In this document: piece after piece, positions 1 through 4,818 of the stretch
How the letters are laid out: every line of letters starts with the position of its first letter
Position numbering within the stretch: position 1 is the first letter of the stretch
DNA from: Bacteroidales bacterium
Lineage (GTDB): Bacteria > Bacteroidota > Bacteroidia > Bacteroidales > WCHB1-69
Reading direction: 5' to 3'
DNA: 6,742 nt
NCBI GenBank assembly: GCA_031273515.1
Contig: JAISRU010000249.1
Coordinates: forward strand, 1-6,742
The notes under the pieces: model-generated
The model's database searches: none
Seen by the model: only the letters and a program-made list of their open reading frames with translations
Told to the model about the DNA's origin: nothing
Made by a program: the position numbers and the translations under genes

Positions 1-2
1 AG

Positions 3-188
3 TGGTATTACTTTATCCTGCAATTGCTCAGGGAGCATAAACTCAACACGAATTTCTCCGTGAAAGATATACTACAAATACTCTTAGAAGTGAAGCATGT
101 ATGTATTGATGACAAATGGCATCCAGCTGAAATTACAAAAACAACTGCCAAGCTGCTCGCTAAATTGAATATTAAGCATATTACGTAA
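3..188 (+). CDS. C-terminal fragment of a probable DDE transposase (IS4/IS1634-like), 5' end outside the window
   Basis: An open frame enters from the left edge and stops at TAA 186-188, giving 61 residues. The tail contains a pattern of the kind F-S-V-K-D-I-L-x-x-L-L-E-V followed by a charged turn and E-I-T-K-T-T-A-K-L-L-A-K-L-N-I. That layout (a helix ending in 'sv..iL..L..i', then a short strand, then 'EitKk...Ll.klgi') resembles, from memory, the extreme C-terminus of IS4/IS1634-type transposases. The catalytic DDE residues would lie upstream and cannot be seen, so the family call is inference and the remnant could be intact or broken. Its neighbourhood of dispersed repeats fits a mobile element, but no terminal inverted repeat or target duplication can be identified in this window. 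A different protein with a helical C-terminus remains possible. Confidence 0.45.
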   Translation, partial: WYYFILQLLREHKLNTNFSVKDILQILLEVKHVCIDDKWHPAEITKTTAKLLAKLNIKHIT

Positions 189-201
189 AACAGGGAAAAG
201 T

Positions 202-218
202 TACGGATTAACTCCGTA
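202..218. repeat. Small perfect inverted repeat (TACGGA / TCCGTA)
   Basis: TACGGA (202-207) and TCCGTA (213-218) are perfect complements around a 5-nt loop TTAAC, 13 bases after the stop of the left-edge fragment. No T-run follows on the plus strand, so it is a poor intrinsic terminator for that gene. The right arm doubles as part of a CTCCGTATG motif that recurs in altered form as GTCCGTATGG at 254-263, so it may simply belong to the repeat family rather than act as a terminator. Confidence 0.4.
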
Positions 219-299
219 TGACAATTATCAATTATCCATTGTCAATTTATTAAGTCCGTATGGCATTATCAATTTTCAATTCTCAATTCTCAATTATTT
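211..299 (+). repeat. Intergenic heptamer repeat cluster (TCAATTN type) with duplicated CCGTATG box
   Basis: Two similar blocks follow each other at about 42-bp spacing: CTCCGTATG then ATTATCAATTATC (from 212), and GTCCGTATGG then ATTATCAATTTTC (from 254). The second block continues as 7-bp steps with AATT in each (AATTTTC, AATTCTC, AATTCTC, AATTATT). The last 23 bases (277-299) are identical to 6496-6518 and differ at one base from 4757-4779. No coding frame accounts for this. The matching opposite arm, if there is one, is not seen in the window. Confidence 0.8.
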
Positions 300-337
300 A
301 CGCTTATCCACTAATAAATCACAGTTCAAGACAATAA
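284..337 (+). repeat. Dispersed intergenic repeat, copy 1 (core 314-337)
   Basis: The core ATAAATCACAGTTCAAGACA plus ATAA at 314-337 matches 4699-4722 at 23 of 24 positions, with C in place of G at one base. Similarity extends leftward with small indels through a TTATC motif to a CAATTCTCAATTA motif, giving about 54 bp in all. The copy lies between the heptamer cluster and the pnp terminator. Its role is unknown; presence twice in 6.7 kb in intergenic DNA only is what is seen. Confidence 0.75.
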
Positions 338-338
338 C

Positions 339-373
339 AAAAAAAAACGATACCCTTGTTAAGAGAGTATCGT
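339..373 (-). terminator. Intrinsic terminator of the rpsO-pnp operon
   Basis: Read on the minus strand, ACGATACTCT (373-364) pairs with AGGGTATCGT: seven perfect pairs, one G-U wobble and two more pairs, closing a loop of about 7 nt. The stem is followed directly by a run of nine T (347-339 on the minus strand). It starts 35 bases after the pnp stop codon. Hairpin plus T-run in the correct orientation is a canonical rho-independent terminator. Confidence 0.92.
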
Positions 374-407
374 CCATATGAAAATCAAAATTGAATACAC
401 TGTTATA

Positions 408-2546
408 TTATTCGGGCTGTTTTCCAGACCTTTCCGGTTTGGGAAGCAACACCTTGCGGGAGAGTTTCAACTTACCCGTTTTCTTGTCGATCTCTATTAG
501 TTTGACGTCTAATTTATCTCCGACTTTCAAAACATCCTCGACATTGTTGATCCGTTTGTGATCTATTTCGGAGATGTGTAATAAACCGTCTTTTCCGGGA
601 AGAATTTCCACAAAAGCGCCGAATGCCAAAATACTTTTCACTGTTCCGTGATAAATCTCATTCACTTCAGGAACAGCAACAATCAATTTAATTCGCGCTA
701 TCGCAGCATCAATAGAGTCTTTATCCGAAGAAGCTATGTCGATAATTCCAAATTCTCCTTCTTCCGTAATATTGATAATCGTATTGGTTTCGCGTTGCAT
801 CTCCTGAATAATCTTACCTCCGGGTCCTATCACAGCGCCGATAAATTCACGGGGTATCGTCATCTTAATAATGCGAGGTACAAACGATTTGTAATCTTCT
901 CTTGGAACAGAAATGGTTTTCATCATCTCTCCGAGTATATGTAAACGTCCTCGACGAGCCTGATCCAATGCTTCCCGCAACACTTCGTAGGATAATCCTT
1001 TTACTTTAATATCCATCTGACACGCTGTTATGCCATCGGCAGTACCTGTTACTTTAAAATCCATATCTCCCAGATGATCTTCGTCGCCCAAAATGTCGGA
1101 AAGAATGGCGTATTTTTTTGTTTCTTCATCGCTGATCATACCCATCGCTATACCGGAAACAGGTTTTTTGATTTTAACGCCTGCATCCATTAACGCCATT
1201 GTTCCTGCGCAAACAGTCGCCATGGACGATGAACCATTCGACTCCAAAATGTCGGAAACAATACGAATAGTATAAGGATTTTCTTCTCCCGCAGGGACTA
1301 CAGGTTTCAACGCCCGAAGCGCCAAATTGCCGTGTCCGATTTCCCTGCGTCCTGTTCCGCGTATCGGCTTGACTTCCCCCGTCGAAAAAGGAGGAAAATT
1401 ATAATGCAACAAAAAATTGTTGGTGCCTTCAATAATAGCGCCGTCAATAATTTGCTCGTCGAGTTTCGTTCCCAGCGTACAGGTTGTCAAAGACTGTGTT
1501 TCTCCGCGTGTGAAAATAGCCGAACCATGTGCGGATGGCAGATAATTCGTCTCACACCATATCGGACGAATTTCATCCAATTGTCTGCCGTCGAGACGTG
1601 TTCTGCTTTCAAGAACAACACTCCGCACAGCATTCCATTCCACATCGTTATAATAACGTGTGATTAGAGGCGTTTTTTCTTCCCGTTCTTCTTCGGGTAG
1701 ACTTTCAATAAGCGCTTCCTTAATTTGTTCAAAGGCTTCGGTACGTTCCTGTTTGGTTGTTGTCCGTTTGGCGATAGCAACTATTTTGTCATACGCTTCT
1801 TCCTGAACTTTCTTCCGTAAATCCTCGTCATTATTTTCATGACAGTACTCCCGTTTTGTTTGCGCTTTTTCCACCTCTTTTGCCAGATCCAACTGAACCT
1901 GACATTGTATGCGGATAGCGTCATGAGCTACTTTTAAGGCTTCGAGCAAATCTTCTTCCTGCACTTCTTTCATTTCACCCTCAACCATCATAATATTATC
2001 CATGGAAGCTGCCACAATAATATCTATGTCCGCATTTTCCAATGCCGTAATGGAAGGATTAATCTGAAATTGCCCATTTATCCGCGCGACACGCACTTCC
2101 GAAATAGGTCCGTAAAAAGGAATATCCGATACTGCCAGCGCTGCCGATGCAGCTAATCCAGCCAAAGCATCGGGAAGGTTATCTTTATCTCCTGAAATCA
2201 GCGTAACCAAGACTTGTGTTTCCGCATGATAATCTTCGGGAAAAAGAGGACGCAAAGCACGGTCTACCAGACGGGCTATCAATATTTCATACGTAGAAGG
2301 ACGAGCTTCCCGTTTGAAAAATCCGCCGGGGAAACGACCCACAGCAGCATATTTTTCCTGATATTCGACCGATAACGGCATGAAATCAACATTTTCTGCC
2401 GCTTCCTTTTTGCTGCAGACCGTAGCCAACAGCATGGTATCTCCCATAGTGACCACTACTGCTCCGTCTGCCTGTTTGGCTAATTTGCCTGTTTCTATGG
2501 TGATGGTTCTTCCGTCACCAATATCAAATGTTTTTGTAATTACCAT
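408..2546 (-). CDS. pnp: Polyribonucleotide nucleotidyltransferase (PNPase)
   Basis: PNPase is a trimeric cytoplasmic 3'-5' exoribonuclease that uses phosphate to release nucleoside diphosphates and can also run in reverse to add tails; it takes part in mRNA decay. The 712 residues are the usual full length (E. coli about 711). Visible parts, in order: first RNase PH domain with the RNA-contact FFKR loop (F76-R79) and the [11 protein letters not shown] segment; a helical linker; second RNase PH domain from about 315 with D319-G-R and GRREIGHG (H405); the metal/catalytic cluster D490, D496 and K498, matching E. coli D486, D492 and K494 in spacing; a KH domain with G574-P-G-G-K; and an S1 domain from about 628 ([15 protein letters not shown]) to about 700. 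Start ATG 2544-2546 gives the expected N-terminus; no Shine-Dalgarno is evident. It follows rpsO by 54 bases and is probably cotranscribed. Confidence 0.98.
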   Translation of the reverse strand: MVITKTFDIGDGRTITIETGKLAKQADGAVVVTMGDTMLLATVCSKKEAAENVDFMPLSVEYQEKYAAVGRFPGGFFKREARPSTYEILIARLVDRALRPLFPEDYHAETQVLVTLISGDKDNLPDALAGLAASAALAVSDIPFYGPISEVRVARINGQFQINPSITALENADIDIIVAASMDNIMMVEGEMKEVQEEDLLEALKVAHDAIRIQCQVQLDLAKEVEKAQTKREYCHENNDEDLRKKVQEEAYDKIVAIAKRTTTKQERTEAFEQIKEALIESLPEEEREEKTPLITRYYNDVEWNAVRSVVLESRTRLDGRQLDEIRPIWCETNYLPSAHGSAIFTRGETQSLTTCTLGTKLDEQIIDGAIIEGTNNFLLHYNFPPFSTGEVKPIRGTGRREIGHGNLALRALKPVVPAGEENPYTIRIVSDILESNGSSSMATVCAGTMALMDAGVKIKKPVSGIAMGMISDEETKKYAILSDILGDEDHLGDMDFKVTGTADGITACQMDIKVKGLSYEVLREALDQARRGRLHILGEMMKTISVPREDYKSFVPRIIKMTIPREFIGAVIGPGGKIIQEMQRETNTIINITEEGEFGIIDIASSDKDSIDAAIARIKLIVAVPEVNEIYHGTVKSILAFGAFVEILPGKDGLLHISEIDHKRINNVEDVLKVGDKLDVKLIEIDKKTGKLKLSRKVLLPKPERSGKQPE

Positions 2547-2572
2547 ATTCTACTAATTATACACGAAAATGC

Positions 2573-2594
2573 AAAAGGCAAGCCCGTGCCTTTT
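2573..2594 (-). promoter_or_regulatory. Hairpin in the rpsO-pnp gap (attenuator or processing site)
   Basis: On the minus strand AAAAGGCA (2594-2587), loop CGGGCT, TGCCTTTT (2580-2573) forms a perfect 8-bp stem, then GCATTTT. It begins 6 bases after the rpsO stop and ends 26 bases before the pnp ATG. The weak, interrupted U-tract suggests partial termination or an RNA-processing/stability hairpin rather than a full terminator. In E. coli a hairpin between rpsO and pnp is cut by RNase III and governs pnp autoregulation; a similar role here is inference from position only. Confidence 0.65.
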
Positions 2595-2600
2595 TATTTT

Positions 2601-2870
2601 CTATTTTCTCAGATTGAGTTGTTTGATAATGGCTCTGTATCTTTCTATGTCGATACGTTTTAGATAGTCGAGCAACTTTCTTCTCTTACCTACTAAGCGC
2701 ACCAAAGATCGTTCTGTTGATAAATCTTTGTGATTTCTTTTTACGTGTTCGGTTAAATGTTGAATACGATAAGTGAATAAAGCAACCTGACCTTCGATAG
2801 AACCTGTATCAAATTCCGATTTGCCATACTGTTTAAAGATGTCTTTTTTTACTTCGGGTGTTAAATACAT
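2601..2870 (-). CDS. rpsO: 30S ribosomal protein S15
   Basis: S15 is a primary binding protein of the small ribosomal subunit; it contacts the central domain of 16S rRNA and nucleates platform assembly. The 89 residues are exactly the usual family length. The all-helical family pattern is clear: FDTGSIEGQVALFTYRI (about 20-36), LTEHVKRNHKD, then RSLVRLVGKRRKLLDYLKR (about 54-72) ending YRAIIKQLNLRK. The D-T-G-S and H-x-K-D elements that contact rRNA are intact. ATG 2868-2870 is preceded by an A-rich leader without a good Shine-Dalgarno, and a TACTTTTG -7 box lies 43 bases upstream. It is the first gene of the rpsO-pnp operon. In some bacteria S15 represses its own mRNA through the leader; I see no clear rRNA-mimic fold in the roughly 40-nt leader here. 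Confidence 0.98.
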   Translation of the reverse strand: MYLTPEVKKDIFKQYGKSEFDTGSIEGQVALFTYRIQHLTEHVKRNHKDLSTERSLVRLVGKRRKLLDYLKRIDIERYRAIIKQLNLRK

Positions 2871-3270
2871 AACTGATTTTCTTTAAATTTATCTCCGTTG
2901 AATTTCCAAGTTGCAAAAGTACTAAATTTTGAGACATAATCAGCCACTAAACGAAAAAAATATTTCAACACATTTTGGGCTGTCAATTGTTTACATGTCA
3001 AACATTTAGGACTGACGTCGTTTTTTTCAACCGTCAATATATTGAATTTGCCGGCAAAATCGACTGTTATTTTATCATCAAATGTCGAAAAAATCGGCGC
3101 TGTCTGCAAAATTACGCATTTGTTTTTCGTGAAGATTCGCACAGCGATTTCGACAAAACAGAGCGTCCTAAAACAACTGCAATCCAAAGGAGCAAACAAT
3201 ACATCCTGACTTCGTCATTCTTTGGGATTTTTTCCTTGTATCTGTCGTGAAAAATGCGGAAAATAAATTG
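2871..3270. other. Divergent intergenic region between rpsO and tsaD, no convincing gene
   Basis: About 400 bp between divergent start codons. It holds the rpsO -7 box (2914-2921) near one end and reaches the tsaD box (3271-3278) at the other. Two overlapping open stretches exist on opposite strands (2861-3199 minus, 2975-3250 plus), but the minus one needs a TTG start, neither has a recognisable domain, and both have cysteine- and aromatic-rich translations typical of noncoding AT-rich DNA. A short minus-strand ATG frame whose product begins MYCLLLWIAVVLG (ATG near 3207) looks hydrophobic but ends after 30 residues. The stretch is long for a promoter region alone and could hold a decayed gene or an unrecognised leader; nothing seen proves either. 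Confidence 0.5.
2914..2921 (-). promoter_or_regulatory. Bacteroidetes -7 promoter box for rpsO-pnp (TACTTTTG)
   Basis: On the minus strand TACTTTTG matches the Bacteroidetes primary sigma-factor -7 consensus TAnnTTTG exactly. It is 43 bases from the rpsO ATG, predicting a 5' UTR of roughly 35-40 nt. A TTTG-type -33 element at the expected spacing is not convincing (TGGCTG at about the right place). The box identity is seen; promoter activity is inferred. Confidence 0.7.
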
Positions 3271-3278
3271 TACCTTTG
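3271..3278 (+). promoter_or_regulatory. Bacteroidetes -7 promoter box for tsaD (TACCTTTG)
   Basis: TACCTTTG is an exact TAnnTTTG match, ending only 9 bases before the tsaD ATG at 3288. If transcription starts at the normal distance the 5' UTR would be only about 4-6 nt, making the mRNA nearly leaderless. The -33 region (around TCGTGA at 3245-3250) is not a good match. The box also contains the in-frame TTG at 3276, which is why that TTG should not be taken as the start codon. Confidence 0.7.
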
Positions 3279-3287
3279 CAAAATTTT

Positions 3288-4292
3288 ATGAGCATCCATA
3301 TATTAGCAATAGAAACTTCCTGTGACGACACTTCGGCGGCAGTATTGCAAGATACTGTTTTGTTGTCTAATATCATCGCCAATCAGACGGTTCATGCGCA
3401 ATACGGAGGAGTCGTTCCCGAACTTGCTTCACGAGCACATCAGCAGAACATTATTCCCGTTGTCCATGCCGCTTTGCGACAGGCGGAGATCGACAAAAGA
3501 CAGTTGTCGGCGGTTGCTTTTACACGGGGTCCCGGTTTGTTGGGGTCGTTGCTTGTCGGAGTTTCTTTTGCAAAGGCTTATGCCTATTCCTTGCAGATTC
3601 CGCTTATCGAAGTAGATCATCTACAAGGACATATTTTATCTCATTTTATCCATAAGGACACGCCTGCTCCTCGATTTCCTTTTTTATGTTTGTGCGTATC
3701 GGGAGGACATACGCAAATCGTCAAAGTAAACAATTATTTCGACATGCAACTTATCGGCAGCACCATCGACGACGCCGCCGGAGAAGCCTTTGATAAAGTT
3801 GCTAAAATGTTGGGATTATCTTATCCGGGAGGTCCTTTGGTGGACAAATTAGCCAAAGAAGGTAATCCGAATGCTTTTTTATTCAGTCAGGCGAATGTGG
3901 CGGATTACAATTACAGTTTCAGCGGACTGAAAACATCGTTTCTGTATTTTTTGCGCGACCGTATAAAAGAAACTCCCGACTTCATAGAAAAGAACAAACA
4001 TGATTTGTGTGCATCCATGCAAAAAGCCATTGTCGATTCCCTGACAAAAAAACTGATAAAAGCATCCCGCGACCTGAAAATCGAAGAAATAGCCATTGCA
4101 GGAGGCGTATCGGCAAATTCGGCTTTGCAGCAGGAATTAATTCGTTTGTCCTCTCAGTACAAATGGAACCTGCATATTCCGCATTTGACTTTCAGCACCG
4201 ATAATGCCGCTATGATTGGCATTGCCGGTTATTTTAAATATCTGCATAATCAGTTCTGTGATATTTCTTCCGTTCCCTACACACGTGGTTAA
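3288..4292 (+). CDS. tsaD: tRNA N6-adenosine threonylcarbamoyltransferase TsaD
   Basis: TsaD (Kae1/Qri7/YgjD family) transfers the threonylcarbamoyl group onto A37 of ANN-decoding tRNAs to make t6A, working with TsaB and TsaE in bacteria; TsaC/Sua5 supplies the activated intermediate. The 334 residues are the normal length. The N-terminus ILAIETSCDDTS is the ASKHA phosphate-binding start. Metal ligands are H111 and H115 (HLQGH) and D305 (STDNAAM). Other family marks are SGGHTQ at 138-143, GEAFDKVAKMLGL, YSFSGLKTS and GGVSANSAL. I chose ATG 3288 rather than the in-frame TTG at 3276 because the TTG lies inside the -7 box and MSIHILAIETS is the usual start. tsaB and tsaE are not in this window. 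The TAA stop (4290-4292) runs directly into the downstream AATTGAA repeat array. Confidence 0.97.
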   Translation: MSIHILAIETSCDDTSAAVLQDTVLLSNIIANQTVHAQYGGVVPELASRAHQQNIIPVVHAALRQAEIDKRQLSAVAFTRGPGLLGSLLVGVSFAKAYAYSLQIPLIEVDHLQGHILSHFIHKDTPAPRFPFLCLCVSGGHTQIVKVNNYFDMQLIGSTIDDAAGEAFDKVAKMLGLSYPGGPLVDKLAKEGNPNAFLFSQANVADYNYSFSGLKTSFLYFLRDRIKETPDFIEKNKHDLCASMQKAIVDSLTKKLIKASRDLKIEEIAIAGGVSANSALQQELIRLSSQYKWNLHIPHLTFSTDNAAMIGIAGYFKYLHNQFCDISSVPYTRG

Positions 4293-4373
4293 TTGAAAAT
4301 TGAAAATTGAAAATTGAAAATGAGCCTGCGGACGCAAACAACCTACCCGTCATTTTTTCTGTACCTCCCAAAA

Positions 4374-4583
4374 ACTTTATTTTACCTTAGGGGAACTTTA
4401 TTTTACCTTAGGGAAACTTTATTTTACCTTAGGGAAACTTTATTTTACCTTAGGAAAACTTTATTTTACCTTAGGGAAACTTTATTTTACCTTAGGGAAA
4501 CTTTATTTTACCTTAGGGAAACTTTATTTTACCTTAGGGAAACTTTATTTTACCTTAGGGGAACTTTATTTTACCTTAGGGAA
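4374..4583 (+). repeat. Tandem array, ten head-to-tail units of 21 bp
   Basis: Exactly ten units fill 210 bp. The first 18 bases, ACTTTATTTTACCTTAGG, are identical in all ten; only the last three vary: GGA in units 1 and 9, AAA in unit 4, GAA in the other seven. Units start at 4374 and every 21 bases after. Each has a CC-TTA-GG centre and is 29% GC. There are no unique spacers, so it is not CRISPR. Because 21 is a multiple of three, one plus frame stays open as a heptapeptide repeat T-L-F-Y-L-R-E and another as L-Y-F-T-L-G-K. Near-perfect identity implies recent expansion or homogenisation. Possible roles are protein-binding sites two helical turns apart, a variable-number locus, or no function. 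Confidence 0.97.
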
Positions 4584-4735
4584 ACCAGGATGCATACCTG
4601 ACGGCATACAGTGTTGGTTCTTTATCATTTGTTTCTACCGAGCGAGGCCTTCCTACTGAATGCGATTCAATTCGCAATTAAATAATTATGTTTATCAGAT
4701 AAATCAGAGTTCAAGACAATAATCGTCGCTTCGAG
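4584..4735. other. Interior right flank of repeat element 1, no gene seen
   Basis: This 152-bp stretch between the tandem array and the right heptamer arm has no credible coding frame or RNA gene. Its right half is the second copy of the dispersed repeat (4668-4722). The left half (4584-4667) shows nothing I recognise. Confidence 0.6.
4668..4722 (+). repeat. Dispersed intergenic repeat, copy 2 (core 4699-4722)
   Basis: Same order of motifs as 284-337: CAATTCGCAATTA, an AT-rich link, TTATCAG, then the core AAATCAGAGTTCAAGACA (within 4699-4722), which matches copy 1 at 23 of 24 bases. Both copies are on the plus strand and both lie beside heptamer arrays, but on opposite sides of them. Confidence 0.75.
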
Positions 4736-4779
4736 CAATTTTCAATTTTCAATTTTCAATTCTCCATTCTCAATTATTT
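4736..4779 (+). repeat. Heptamer array upstream of comM (right arm of element 1 plus boundary)
   Basis: Six 7-bp steps: CAATTTT three times, CAATTCT, CCATTCT, CAATTAT, then TT. The first 26 bases form the perfect right arm pairing with 4291-4316. The final 23 bases (4757-4779) equal the boundary seen at 277-299 and 6496-6518 with one substitution. The array stops five bases before the comM -7 box. Confidence 0.85.
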
Positions 4780-4783
4780 TGTG

Positions 4784-4791
4784 TACTTTTG
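4784..4791 (+). promoter_or_regulatory. Bacteroidetes -7 promoter box for comM (TACTTTTG)
   Basis: TACTTTTG matches TAnnTTTG exactly and is identical to the rpsO box. It ends 27 bases before the comM ATG, predicting a 5' UTR of about 20-25 nt. The position where a -33 element would fall (about 4755-4764) is inside the heptamer repeat, so the upstream half of this promoter, if used, is made of repeat DNA. Confidence 0.7.
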
Positions 4792-4818
4792 TTGTTTAAA
4801 AAATTAATCCTAATAATT

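Larger units (their letters stand above)
4291..4761. repeat. Repeat element 1: 471-bp interval bounded by 26-bp perfect inverted repeats
   Basis: The left arm at 4291-4316 is heptamers of AATTGAA and begins in the last two bases of the tsaD stop codon. The right arm at 4736-4761 is its exact 26-base reverse complement (CAATTTT heptamers). Just inside the left arm is a GC-rich box GCCTGCGGACG (4324-4334); just outside-to-inside of the right arm is CGTCGCTTCGAGC (4724-4736). The interior contains the 21-bp tandem array and the second copy of the dispersed 54-bp repeat. No transposase or other credible coding frame is inside. The structure resembles a small non-autonomous mobile element (MITE-like) or a structured untranslated repeat; mobility is inference. 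Confidence 0.7.

Noticed and set aside
1332..1667. Plus-strand open frame antisense to pnp
   Set aside because: It lies wholly within the well-supported pnp gene on the other strand and has no recognisable product.
2861..3199. Minus-strand 112-residue open frame overlapping the rpsO start
   Set aside because: It has only a TTG start, no recognised domain, contains the rpsO -7 box and has noncoding-like composition.
2975..3250. Plus-strand 91-residue open frame in the divergent region
   Set aside because: No promoter, no recognised domain, and the translation is rich in C, F, R and S, as expected from AT-rich noncoding DNA.
3276..3287. Upstream TTG start for tsaD (four extra residues)
   Set aside because: The TTG lies inside the TACCTTTG -7 box and the family N-terminus starts at MSIHILAIETS.
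4374..4583. CRISPR array
   Set aside because: Units are directly contiguous with no unique spacers, the period is 21 bp, and no cas gene is present.
4314..4601. Open frame through the tandem array encoding about ten T-L-F-Y-L-R-E heptapeptides
   Set aside because: The unit length is a multiple of three, so any stop-free frame stays open automatically. A second plus frame is open too, there is no promoter or ribosome-binding signal, and the start lies in the heptamer repeat. Kept as repeat DNA; peptide evidence would change this.
4789..4818. Upstream TTG start for comM (ten extra residues)
   Set aside because: The TTG overlaps the TACTTTTG -7 box; MIVKTFGS from ATG 4819 is the usual family start.
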